From NCBI GenBank assembly GCA_945871455.1, contig CAMBXJ010000161.1, positions 1 through 8,568 of the forward strand: 8,568 bases of DNA, written 5' to 3'. Source of the stretch: Asaia bogorensis (lineage in GTDB: Bacteria > Pseudomonadota > Alphaproteobacteria > Acetobacterales > Acetobacteraceae). The notes under the pieces were generated by a model. That model was not told the origin of the DNA. It made no database searches and was given only the letters and a program-made list of their open reading frames with translations. This document shows positions 1 through 6,761 of the stretch, piece by piece; the stretch's first letter is position 1, and the number at the start of each line of letters is the position of its first letter. The translations under genes were made by a program, and so were the position numbers.

Positions 1-858
1 TTCGACATGAGCTACCCGACCGACGTCTCGGTGCCGTTGCTGCGCGATCTGAAGGCGCAGGCGCCGCACCTGGAGTGCAAAATGCGACGCTCCAACGTCA
101 GCACGAACCTGATCATCAACCGCGACGTGCCCCCCTTCGACAATCCGGACATTCGCAAGGCGCTGGCCCTGACATTGGATCGTTCCGCGTTCAACGATAT
201 CCAGAACGAGGGCCAGGCAACGATCGGCGGCGCCATGCTGCCCTCGCCCGACGGCGTCTGGGGCATGCCTCCCGAGTTCCAAAAAACCCTGCTCGGCTAC
301 GATCCCGATATCGCGAAGAACCGCGAACAAGCCCGGGAGATCATGCGCAAGCTGGGATATGGCCCGGAGAAGCGCCTGAAGATGAAGGTCTTTACCCGCA
401 ATGTCCCGACCTTCCGTGATCCCGCGCTGATCCTGGCCGATCAACTCAAGGAGATCTACCTGGATGCGGAGCTGGAGGTGGTCGACACACCGATCTACTA
501 CAACCGCGTGTTCAAGAAGGATTACAGCGTCGGCCTGAACCTGACCGGCAGCTCGCTGGACGATCAGGACCAGAACTTCTACGAAAACTATGCCTGCGGC
601 TCGCTGCGCAACTACACGAACTATTGCAACAAGGAGCTGGAGCAGGATTTCGTCGCGCAGTCGATCGAGACCGATATCGAAAAACGTAAGAAGATGGTGT
701 GGGACATCGAGCGTAAGCTGGCCGAGGACGTTGCCCGCCCGATCATTTTTCATGGCCTCGCCGCGGCGTGCTGGCAACCTTACGTGAAGAACATGTCGAT
801 CATGGTGAACAGCATCTACAACGGCTGGCGGTGGGAGGATGTCTGGCTGGACAAGTAA
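1..858 (+). CDS. ABC transporter substrate-binding protein, family 5 (peptide type), 3' part
   Basis: This is the C-terminal 285 residues of a periplasmic solute-binding protein of the SBP_bac_5 (DppA/OppA-like) family, which delivers peptides or other small solutes to an inner-membrane ABC permease. The reading frame is open from base 1 and ends in TAA at 856-858. Comparison with the downstream paralogue suggests about 246 N-terminal residues, including the signal peptide, lie outside the window. The ATG at base 7 is therefore an internal methionine. A cysteine pair in the segment CGSLRNYTNYC and the ending NGWRWEDVWLDK match the paralogue closely. By hand count 202 of 285 aligned residues (71%) are identical with no gap, so the pair arose by tandem duplication. 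The ligand cannot be read from sequence; the family also binds nickel, opines and sugars. Family assignment is sure, substrate unknown. Confidence 0.93.
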   Translation, partial: FDMSYPTDVSVPLLRDLKAQAPHLECKMRRSNVSTNLIINRDVPPFDNPDIRKALALTLDRSAFNDIQNEGQATIGGAMLPSPDGVWGMPPEFQKTLLGYDPDIAKNREQAREIMRKLGYGPEKRLKMKVFTRNVPTFRDPALILADQLKEIYLDAELEVVDTPIYYNRVFKKDYSVGLNLTGSSLDDQDQNFYENYACGSLRNYTNYCNKELEQDFVAQSIETDIEKRKKMVWDIERKLAEDVARPIIFHGLAAACWQPYVKNMSIMVNSIYNGWRWEDVWLDK

Positions 859-952
859 TCAGCCACCGGCGGGCGCCCGGTCCGCGCATCCCAGCGCGGC
901 CGGGGGCGTTCGCCTTCCGATCGGAAACCTTCCCGGGCCCACCCAGTGCTCA

Positions 953-997
953 GGTTGGCAGTCTTCGGGTTGGCACTTTTCGGGTTGGCACTGGCTG
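953..997. repeat. 15-base tandem repeat, three copies, in the leader of the second binding protein
   Basis: Three consecutive units begin with GGTTGGCA at 953, 968 and 983, a period of exactly 15 bases. Units one and two differ at two positions (GGTTGGCAGTCTTCG and GGTTGGCACTTTTCG), and unit three diverges after its first ten bases. The array ends about 45 bases before the start codon of the downstream gene, so it lies in the intergenic region or 5' untranslated leader. Confidence 0.8.
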
Positions 998-1030
998 ACC
1001 TCGGCCGGGGACCAACCCGACGGGCGGAAA

Positions 1031-1035
1031 GGGGA
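1031..1035 (+). promoter_or_regulatory. Ribosome binding site that fixes the start of the second binding protein
   Basis: GGGGA lies 6 bases before the ATG at 1042. The frame is open further upstream to an ATG at 946. That longer version would place a low-complexity stretch encoded by the tandem repeat ahead of an otherwise perfect signal peptide, and no comparable Shine-Dalgarno precedes 946. The start at 1042 is therefore preferred. Confidence 0.7.
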
Positions 1036-1041
1036 AATGGA

Positions 1042-2637
1042 ATGCGCGGGCTGTTTGGGTGCCTGGTAGGCGCGATCACGATACTGGTGGCGGTCGCCGC
1101 CAGCCCTGGCCATGCTCAGAAATATGGCGGCACCCTCTTGCTGCCGCATATCGACAGTCCGCCCAGTCCGTCGCTGCATGAGGAAGTCACCGCCTCTACC
1201 GTCATCCCCTTCATGTCGGTGTTCAACAACCTGGTCATGTATGACCAGCACAAACCACAAAACACCATGGACACGGTGGTGCCCGAACTCGCCACGTCCT
1301 GGATGTGGAACGCGGACGGCACCGCCCTGACGTTCAAACTCCGCGATGACGTGCGGTTCCATGACGGCAAACCGTTCACTTCGGCCGATGTGAAATGCAC
1401 CTGGGACATGGTGTCTGGCCTGGCGCCGGGGAAAATCCGCAAATCGCCGCGCCAGTCCTGGTTTGCCAATGTCGCGGAAATCAAGGTCAACGGCCCGCAT
1501 GAGGTGACGTTCCACCTGAAACGCCCGCAGCCGTCATTGATCGCGCTGCTGGCCGCCGGTTGGTCGGGCGTCTATCCGTGCCATGTGACGTCGGCCGCCA
1601 TGCGGACCAAACCGATCGGCACCGGCCCGTTCCGCTTCGTCGAATACCGTCTGAACGAAAGCATGCGGTTGGAGCGGAACCCGGATTACTGGAAAAAGGG
1701 TCTGCCCTATCTGGATGCGATTGAGTTCCGCATCGTCCCGAACCGCGCCACCCGCATGCTGGGCTTCATCGCCGGCAAGTTCGACATGACCTATCCGACC
1801 GATGTCAGCGTGCCGCTTCTGAAAGAGATCCAGGCCCAGGCCCCTCAGGCGCAATGCACGCTGCGTCGCAGCAATGTCAGTACCAACCTGATCGTGAACC
1901 GGGAAGCACCGCCCTTCGACAACCCCGACATCCGCATGGCCCTGGCGTTGACCCTGGATCGCAAGGCCTTCAACGACATCATGAACGAGGGCCAGGGACG
2001 CGTCGGCGCCAACATGCTGGCCCCACCCGAAGGCATCTGGGGCATGCCGCCGGACGTGCTGGAGACCCTGACCGGCTACGGCCCCGATGTCGCCAAAAAG
2101 CGGGAGGAAGCGCGCGCCATCATGCGCCGTCTCGGCTATGGGCCGGACAAGCGGCTGAAAACCAAGGTATTTACCCGGGACATCCCAAGCTTCCGCGATC
2201 CTGCCCTGATCCTGTCCGATCAGTTAAAGGCTATCTACATCGAATCGGAGGTCGAGGTCAGCGACACGGCGCTCTATTTCAACCGCATCTACAAGAAGGA
2301 CTACCAGATCGGGCTGAACCTGACCGGCAGTTCGCTGGACGATCCGGATCAGAATTTCTACGAAAACTATTCCTGCGGGTCACTGCGCAACTACGGCAAT
2401 TACTGCACGCCGGAGATGGAAAAGGCGCTGGATGCCCAGTCCATGGAAACGGATGTCGCGAAACGCCGAGCGATGGTGTGGGAGATCGAGCGGGTGCTGG
2501 CGGCGAACGTGGTGCGCCCGATCATCTATCACGGGGTCGCGGCCGCCTGCTGGCACCCGCATGTGAAGAACCTGACGATCATGGTCAACAGTATCTACAA
2601 CGGCTGGCGGTGGGAGGATCTGTGGCTGGATCGGTAG
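1042..2637 (+). CDS. ABC transporter substrate-binding protein, family 5 (peptide type)
   Basis: This is a complete periplasmic solute-binding protein of 531 residues, normal for the SBP_bac_5 family. Residues 1-25 form a Sec signal peptide: MRG, a hydrophobic run from about 4 to 20, then a GHA/QK cleavage site. There is no lipobox cysteine at the cleavage point, so the mature protein should be soluble. Family marks are the LTFKLRDDVRFHDGKPFTS region at 96-114, GTGPFRF at 193-199 followed by a RNPDYW motif, and a cysteine pair at 445 and 455 within CGSLRNYGNYC that may form a disulfide. It follows a truncated paralogue by 183 bases on the same strand. The gene downstream is convergent, so any permease and ATPase partners must lie upstream of the window or elsewhere. 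The substrate is unknown; a di- or oligopeptide is the family default. Confidence 0.93.
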   Translation: MRGLFGCLVGAITILVAVAASPGHAQKYGGTLLLPHIDSPPSPSLHEEVTASTVIPFMSVFNNLVMYDQHKPQNTMDTVVPELATSWMWNADGTALTFKLRDDVRFHDGKPFTSADVKCTWDMVSGLAPGKIRKSPRQSWFANVAEIKVNGPHEVTFHLKRPQPSLIALLAAGWSGVYPCHVTSAAMRTKPIGTGPFRFVEYRLNESMRLERNPDYWKKGLPYLDAIEFRIVPNRATRMLGFIAGKFDMTYPTDVSVPLLKEIQAQAPQAQCTLRRSNVSTNLIVNREAPPFDNPDIRMALALTLDRKAFNDIMNEGQGRVGANMLAPPEGIWGMPPDVLETLTGYGPDVAKKREEARAIMRRLGYGPDKRLKTKVFTRDIPSFRDPALILSDQLKAIYIESEVEVSDTALYFNRIYKKDYQIGLNLTGSSLDDPDQNFYENYSCGSLRNYGNYCTPEMEKALDAQSMETDVAKRRAMVWEIERVLAANVVRPIIYHGVAAACWHPHVKNLTIMVNSIYNGWRWEDLWLDR

Positions 2638-2639
2638 GG

Positions 2640-3029
2640 CTACCGGCTCGGTCGATGGACGACCACTCCAGCTGGCGTGTATTCCACGGGGATGCTTCTG
2701 ACGGTCTGCGCGGGTGCTGATGGGCGATAATGCTCATGCCAGGGTTCGCAGGCGATCCCGTCATTGTCCGCATCGTGACGGGAATAGTAGCCGGGTTGGC
2801 CGCGCAACGCGGGCGCCAATCCGACCGCCCGCGCCGCATCGCAGTTCCTGGCGGCGGCGATGTGCCTGAGGCACGTCTGAGGCGACCATCCGGAACACGA
2901 TGTCCCAGGCGTGTATCCAACATCGGTCATCACGACGAAGCTAAACCCGGCACCGAGGGCAACCGACGCCAGGACCCCGCCATAGCGTTCTATCCGGCGC
3001 CTGGCGTTCCGAGAACCGCGCCGAACCAT
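2640..3029 (-). CDS. Membrane-anchored Excalibur calcium-binding domain protein
   Basis: This 129-residue protein begins with an arginine-rich stretch (residues 1-15) followed by one hydrophobic segment (about 17-34), then an extracytoplasmic tail. That arrangement indicates a signal anchor or an uncleaved signal. Residues 62-95 match the Excalibur domain: NCDAARAVGL, then GQPGYYSRHDADNDGIACE, with the DxDxDG calcium-loop aspartates at 86, 88 and 90 and the closing ACE. Cysteines 63 and 94 are the usual Excalibur pair; Cys45 and Cys53 are extra and could form a second disulfide. Excalibur domains occur in secreted and surface proteins, often beside nucleases, but no enzyme domain is present here. 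The start is uncertain: a TTG at 3038 adds three residues, and neither start has a clear ribosome binding site. The stop lies 2 bases from that of the convergent binding-protein gene. Confidence 0.75.
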   Translation of the reverse strand: MVRRGSRNARRRIERYGGVLASVALGAGFSFVVMTDVGYTPGTSCSGWSPQTCLRHIAAARNCDAARAVGLAPALRGQPGYYSRHDADNDGIACEPWHEHYRPSAPAQTVRSIPVEYTPAGVVVHRPSR

Positions 3030-3552
3030 GGCGAACAAGGCGGATGTTCTGGATCGCTGGACAGGCAGGGCCTATTGCTCCGAAACAATGGTTATTCTGA
3101 CGGCGCACCACGTGGCAGGACCACTCCCCGGTGGCTTCGCGATGCCGCCTCTTGCATTGGGTTGCCTGGGGCGCCCGTTCATACAAGGCGCTCCGCGACC
3201 GCGGGATTGATGCGTGGCCGTCCCGCGCCGGTCGCTGCGCGCCATACCCGCACGACAGCCGAACGGTGATCATCCCCAGTCTAGTGCAGGAAGCTTTCCA
3301 ACTGGTTACACCAACCGGACGAAACAATGACCCCTGGCGACAACGGGCGCTGTCATTGCGAGCGCAGCGAAGCAATCCAGGGCAACCAACAGGATCGATA
3401 GTGCCACGCCCTTGGATTGCTTCGCTGCGCGCGCAATGACAGCGGCCACCCATAGGTCATTGTTTCGGCCGGTTGGTAACACACTTTGAACCTGCTGACA
3501 CGGGAATGCGATCCGACGACCGCATTGTCCGGGGGATACCAGGTGTTGCTTG
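3030..3552. other. Gene-free stretch between the Excalibur and oxidoreductase genes
   Basis: No reading frame in these 523 bases looks like a real protein. Bases 3305-3480 are a large inverted repeat, listed separately. The 10-mer CGAAACAATG occurs at 3081-3090 and 3320-3329, and its reverse complement at 3458-3467, so part of the palindrome's outer arm has a third, unpaired copy nearby. The upstream region of the minus-strand Excalibur gene must lie within 3030-3300, but I could not identify a convincing promoter there. I see nothing else in it. Confidence 0.6.
3305..3480. repeat. Two-tier inverted repeat (REP- or MITE-like palindrome)
   Basis: The core arms are 3349-3382 and 3409-3443. They give 33 base pairs with one mismatch and one bulged base, closed by a 26-base loop. 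Outer arms at 3305-3332 and 3455-3480 add 25 base pairs with one mismatch and a two-base bulge. The segments between the tiers (3333-3348 and 3444-3454) pair poorly. The core contains GTCATTGCGAGCGCAGCGA followed by AGCAATCC, a type of repeat I recognise as widespread in alphaproteobacterial genomes. When translated it yields spurious peptides of the type CHCARSEAIQ and GLLRCARND, as here. No target-site duplication is obvious. As RNA the element would form a long, nearly perfect hairpin between the two flanking minus-strand genes. Confidence 0.9.
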
Positions 3553-4584
3553 CTACTCCGCCGCCCGCCTCGGCGTCTCGGTCCGGAAATGCGGCATTAC
3601 TTCCCGCGCGAACCGTCGCAAATTCTCCCGCGACGTGCCGCCGCCGTTCAGCAGCATGTATTCCACACCCGCCGCTTGCAGCTTCTCGATCTTGCGGCAG
3701 ATCTGGTCGGGGTTGCCATACAGCGCGCTTTCCTCGCTGGCCTCTCGCGTATCGGAAAACGCCATGATGCTGGCGGTGTTGTTGCCGTCCGGGCGCTGGC
3801 TGATGCCATGCAGCCGGCGTTGCGCGGCCACGCGGCGATCGACAGCGGCTTCTTTCTCCGCCTTATCCCGCGCCACGAAAAACGCCCGCGCCACGCCGAC
3901 CTGCGACGCATCGAAGCCGAACCCGTTGGCGATCATCGCGTCGCGATAGACGTTGAAGCGCGCGATCGTGTCGTCCATCGACGCAAACTGGTCCAGCAAC
4001 AGATTATGCCCACGCGCCGCCACCCGTCGGATCGACTCCGGATGTCCCGCGCCCTGCCAAAACGGCGGATGCGGTTTCTGGATGGTCGGCGGTTCCACCA
4101 CGATGTCGTCATACTGCCAGAACTTGCCGTGGACGCTGAACCGCTCGTTCGACGTCCAGGACTTCGTGATGATGTCGATGGCTTCCTCGAACCGAGCCTG
4201 CGCGTCTTCCATCGGGATACGGAAACCGACGAATTCGTTGTGGCGGTAGCCCTTCCCCACCCCGAAATCCAGGCGCCCGCCGGACAGCAGGTCCAAAGTC
4301 GCCGCCTGCTCCGCCAGCAGCACGGGATTGTGCCAGGGCAGCACGACCACGGCGGTCCCCAAACGCAGGGTCGTGGTGCGAGCGCCGATCCAGGTCAGCA
4401 GGTTGAGCGTGGCGGAGACCTGACCGAACCCGGTGAAATGGTGCTCGACGATGAAGGCACTTTCGTAGCCAAGGCCCTCGGCTTCGATGACGTAGTCGAT
4501 GTAGTCCTTGAAGCCGGCGGCGCTGTCGACATCCGGTCCGCCGCCGCGCTGCGCCTGGGCCGCGCCGAAAAGTCCGAACCGCAT
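3553..4584 (-). CDS. LLM-class (luciferase-like) flavin-dependent oxidoreductase
   Basis: This 343-residue protein belongs to the bacterial luciferase-like monooxygenase superfamily: TIM-barrel enzymes that use reduced FMN or F420 to oxidise small organic substrates in the cytoplasm. Visible signatures are the first strand MRFGLFGAAQAQ, EHHF at 47-50, the LRLGTAVVVLPWHNP strand at 73-87, and LLSGGRLDFGVGKGY at 99-113, which is highly characteristic of the family. PPFWQGAG and the C-terminal GNPDQICRKIEKLQAAGVEY segment also fit. The start is set by GGGAGA (4591-4596) 6 bases before the ATG; the frame stays open upstream to 4725, but that extension has no family similarity. Substrate and cofactor (FMN or F420) cannot be decided. 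It lies 234 bases downstream of the methyltransferase on the same strand, too far to assume one operon. Confidence 0.9.
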   Translation of the reverse strand: MRFGLFGAAQAQRGGGPDVDSAAGFKDYIDYVIEAEGLGYESAFIVEHHFTGFGQVSATLNLLTWIGARTTTLRLGTAVVVLPWHNPVLLAEQAATLDLLSGGRLDFGVGKGYRHNEFVGFRIPMEDAQARFEEAIDIITKSWTSNERFSVHGKFWQYDDIVVEPPTIQKPHPPFWQGAGHPESIRRVAARGHNLLLDQFASMDDTIARFNVYRDAMIANGFGFDASQVGVARAFFVARDKAEKEAAVDRRVAAQRRLHGISQRPDGNNTASIMAFSDTREASEESALYGNPDQICRKIEKLQAAGVEYMLLNGGGTSRENLRRFAREVMPHFRTETPRRAAE

Positions 4585-4590
4585 CAATGA

Positions 4591-4596
4591 TCTCCC
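4591..4596 (-). promoter_or_regulatory. Ribosome binding site that fixes the start of the oxidoreductase
   Basis: On the minus strand GGGAGA lies 6 bases before the ATG at 4584. It supports the 343-residue start over the 47-residue-longer frame beginning at 4725. Confidence 0.7.
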
Positions 4597-4748
4597 GCCA
4601 CAGAAGGACAGGCCGCCCTGGCCTTGCCCCCGGACTCTGCGGAATGCCAGGCCATCCGACAAGAGGCCAGAACCGCCGACGACATCGGGCGCGCCAAGGC
4701 CGAACGGCAGGCGGTTTCGTGCCATGATGTCTGACGACTTGCGCCAAG

Positions 4749-4767
4749 CCTCCCGCCGCCCGGGAGG
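4749..4767 (-). terminator. Possible hairpin after the FkbM methyltransferase gene
   Basis: CCTCCCG and CGGGAGG form a perfect 7-base-pair stem with a 5-base loop, 51 bases beyond the methyltransferase stop on the minus strand. There is no following T-run, so it is not a standard intrinsic terminator. It could be a factor-dependent terminator, an RNA-stabilising hairpin or chance in GC-rich DNA. Confidence 0.25.
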
Positions 4768-4818
4768 ATCGCGACGGCGCGCCGGTCTTATCGCGCTTCC
4801 GGCCCACGCGGCGTCCTG

Positions 4819-5826
4819 TCAGCCGATGCCCGCGGGCAGGGTTGTGCGCGGGTCGAACCGCTCCTCCGGCCAGGCGGCGGCGACCGCTTGCTGGGTGCTG
4901 AACAGCACATTGACGGCGACTCTCAGGTTCAATCGGCTGCCTGGCGGGATCAGCTTCGGCAATGATCCGTCCAGGTACAGGGCATAGGTGTCGTAACCAA
5001 ACCGCGCCATGTGGGCACGTAACGCCTGCTGGGACGAGCCCATGCTCGCGAGACCGAATTCATGCAACTCGGCGACGATATAGGGCACCTGCCGGCTCGC
5101 CAGCAGGGCGGATGCTCCCATCAGGACGCGATGTTCGGCGCCTTCGGTGTCGATTTTCAGCAGTTTAGGCGGCGCCAGGGCCAGCCGTCGCATCGTGTCG
5201 TCCAGGGTCACGCCCGGAACCGTCAACGCCTGCCTGTCGCGCCGGCTGGCGACGTTCTGATCCATCGTCCCCGGGTCCCACAGTGCACTGCCGCCGGTAT
5301 CGTCGCTGTTGAGGAAGAACGTCACATCGCCCGCGGCCGCCGTCACCGCGGCGTCCAGGACGGTAACCGCGGACAGGGTATTCAATTGCAGGTTCCGCAG
5401 CAGGCGGGCGCGGTTGCGCGGGTCGGGCTCGAAGGCGACGGCCTGGCCGGTCGGCCCCACCAGCAGGCCGGCCAGGGCCGAGAAGAAGCCGATATTCGCA
5501 CCGACATCCAGGACCGTGTCGCCCGGCGCCAGAACCCGCAGCATCAGGTCCGACACGTCGGGTTCATACAGGTTGCCACCATTGAACCAACTCAGCACCG
5601 TTGCCTCGTTCGGCAGGGCGGGATCCAGGTCCAGCACCATTGTCAACGTCCGATCCAGCCGTTGGATGGTCAGGTTGATCACGTCGGGCCGGTCCGGGTC
5701 ATGACGCGCCGCTGCTCCTGGGGGCCTCACGGTAGAACCAAGCGGGATGTCCCTGTCAAATTCCGCCGCGGTCGGGCCCCCCGGGGGAGAAGGCCAGCGG
5801 CTGATGGCCGGGGATTTGACACCCAT
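4819..5826 (-). CDS. FkbM-family SAM-dependent methyltransferase
   Basis: This 335-residue protein carries the class I methyltransferase fold as seen in the FkbM family, whose members O-methylate sugars, polyketides and other secondary metabolites. Motif I is DTVLDVGANIGFFSAL at 103-118, which binds SAM. The acidic ribose-binding residue is Glu133 in AFEPDP. The FkbM signature LLKIDTEGAEHRVL starts at 222. The segment NGGNLYEPDVSDLML at 82-96 is also typical. Residues 1-48 are proline-rich and unlike the domain, so the true start may be internal; GTG codons at 5730 and 5682 are candidates. For the ATG at 5826 a purine-rich AGGGAAGGGA lies about 12 bases upstream, rather far. The acceptor cannot be named, and no glycan or polyketide gene cluster is visible here. 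Confidence 0.88.
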   Translation of the reverse strand: MGVKSPAISRWPSPPGGPTAAEFDRDIPLGSTVRPPGAAARHDPDRPDVINLTIQRLDRTLTMVLDLDPALPNEATVLSWFNGGNLYEPDVSDLMLRVLAPGDTVLDVGANIGFFSALAGLLVGPTGQAVAFEPDPRNRARLLRNLQLNTLSAVTVLDAAVTAAAGDVTFFLNSDDTGGSALWDPGTMDQNVASRRDRQALTVPGVTLDDTMRRLALAPPKLLKIDTEGAEHRVLMGASALLASRQVPYIVAELHEFGLASMGSSQQALRAHMARFGYDTYALYLDGSLPKLIPPGSRLNLRVAVNVLFSTQQAVAAAWPEERFDPRTTLPAGIG

Positions 5827-5859
5827 CCGGCGCGATGATCCCTTCCCTCGCCAATCCCA

Positions 5860-5865
5860 GGGAGA
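5860..5865 (+). promoter_or_regulatory. Ribosome binding site of the short-chain dehydrogenase
   Basis: GGGAGA lies 6 bases before the ATG at 5872, an ideal placement. It sits in the 45-base gap shared with the divergent methyltransferase gene, leaving very little room for two separate promoters. Confidence 0.65.
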
Positions 5866-5871
5866 CCCCAG

Positions 5872-6690
5872 ATGCCATCAGACACCGCTCCGCTTCGCGG
5901 CAAGGTCGCGCTCGTCACCGGTGGGGGGCGCGGGCTGGGGCGGGCCTTCGCGGAGACCCTGGCGAAGCTGGGCTGCGATGTCGCGATCCACGGCATGCGC
6001 GAACACGGACCGGCCGAGTATGGCGAGGGCACCACCCTGACCGACACCGCGGCCCAGATCGCGCGGTCCTACAATGTCCGCGCCATTCCGATCCTGGGCG
6101 ACCTGACCCAGAACGACCAGGCGACGCGGGTCGTGGACACGGTGACGCGAGACCTGGGACCGATCTATGCCCTGGTGCACAACGCCGGCGGCGATATCGC
6201 CGCGGCCGGCGGCAAGCCGGACCCGAACGATGCGATCATGGTGAAGGAGGAAGACGTCCGCGCGGTGATCGACCGCAACCTGATCAGCACCATTTTCGTC
6301 TCTCAGCTCGTGGCGCGCGGCATGATGCAGCGGCGGGAGGGAAGGATCGTCACCATCAGCTCCATCGCGGGGTACGGAGGCCGACAGAACGGCGCGATCT
6401 ATGCGACGTCAAAGGCCGCGGCGATCCACTACACGCGCTGCCTCGCCGCCCAGCTTCGGCCCTTCAACGTAACCGCCAACTCCATCGCGCCCGGCGATAC
6501 GCGGACCGGGCGCTTTCTGAACACCAGGCCGGTGGACCCCGACCGGTTGGTGGAAGGCGGCACGCTGGAGCGCATCGCCCTGGTCGATGAGGTCGCACGC
6601 GCTGTCACTGTGTTCGTTGGGCCGACCGGAGATTTCGTGACCGGTCAGGTGTTGCGGGTCGACGGCGGGTCTCAGTGCTGGCCGGCCTGA
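5872..6690 (+). CDS. Short-chain dehydrogenase/reductase (SDR), classical type
   Basis: This 272-residue NAD(P)-dependent oxidoreductase has the full classical SDR set. The cofactor loop is TGGGRGLG at 16-23. The NAGG motif is at 104-107. The catalytic tetrad is Asn136, Ser164, Tyr177 and Lys181 (YATSK), and the C-terminal FVTGQVLRVDGG strand is present. It resembles FabG-like reductases that act on 3-oxoacyl or other keto substrates. A somewhat long segment (about 44-66, REHGPAEYGEGTTLTDTAAQ region) between beta-2 and beta-3 sets it apart from the smallest FabG types; this extended loop is known in some SDR subfamilies. Arg43 after the second strand could favour NADP, but the evidence is weak. 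The gene stands alone on the plus strand, divergent from the methyltransferase and convergent with the next gene. The substrate is unknown. Confidence 0.92.
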   Translation: MPSDTAPLRGKVALVTGGGRGLGRAFAETLAKLGCDVAIHGMREHGPAEYGEGTTLTDTAAQIARSYNVRAIPILGDLTQNDQATRVVDTVTRDLGPIYALVHNAGGDIAAAGGKPDPNDAIMVKEEDVRAVIDRNLISTIFVSQLVARGMMQRREGRIVTISSIAGYGGRQNGAIYATSKAAAIHYTRCLAAQLRPFNVTANSIAPGDTRTGRFLNTRPVDPDRLVEGGTLERIALVDEVARAVTVFVGPTGDFVTGQVLRVDGGSQCWPA

Positions 6691-6701
6691 CGGCCGGGTC
6701 T

Positions 6702-6749
6702 GCATAATGCCCAGGCGGCGTAAGGCCCAAGCGGCATAAGGCCCGTCCG
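6702..6749. repeat. 16-base tandem repeat, three copies plus a degenerate fourth
   Basis: Units at 6702-6717 (GCATAATGCCCAGGCG), 6718-6733 (GCGTAAGGCCCAAGCG) and 6734-6749 (GCATAAGGCCCGTCCG) repeat with a period of 16. A decayed fourth unit (CGTATGGCCCG) follows from 6750. The array fills almost the whole 71-base gap between two convergent genes. It has no obvious hairpin or T-run that would make it an intrinsic terminator. Confidence 0.8.
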
Positions 6750-6761
6750 CGTATGGCCCGA

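Noticed and set aside
865..881. Hairpin after the first binding-protein gene as an intrinsic terminator
   Set aside because: The stem is only 5 base pairs and no T-run follows, so chance in GC-rich sequence is likely.
946..1041. N-terminal extension of the second binding protein from the ATG at 946
   Set aside because: It is encoded by the tandem repeat, has no good ribosome binding site, and would bury an otherwise canonical signal peptide that starts at 1042.
1854..2720. Long plus-strand open frame inside the second binding-protein gene
   Set aside because: It is an alternate-frame shadow in GC-rich DNA; the overlapping frame matches a known family over its full length.
2941..3453. Minus-strand open frame of 170 codons across the palindrome
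   Set aside because: Its first part is the translation of the palindromic repeat (CHCARSEAIQ-type peptide) and its end overlaps the Excalibur gene in another frame; it has no family signal.
3550..4590. Plus-strand open frame of 346 codons antisense to the oxidoreductase
   Set aside because: It mirrors a gene with unmistakable luciferase-like motifs and has no recognisable domain of its own.
4585..4725. 47-residue N-terminal extension of the oxidoreductase
   Set aside because: No family similarity, and GGGAGA is placed ideally for the internal ATG at 4584.
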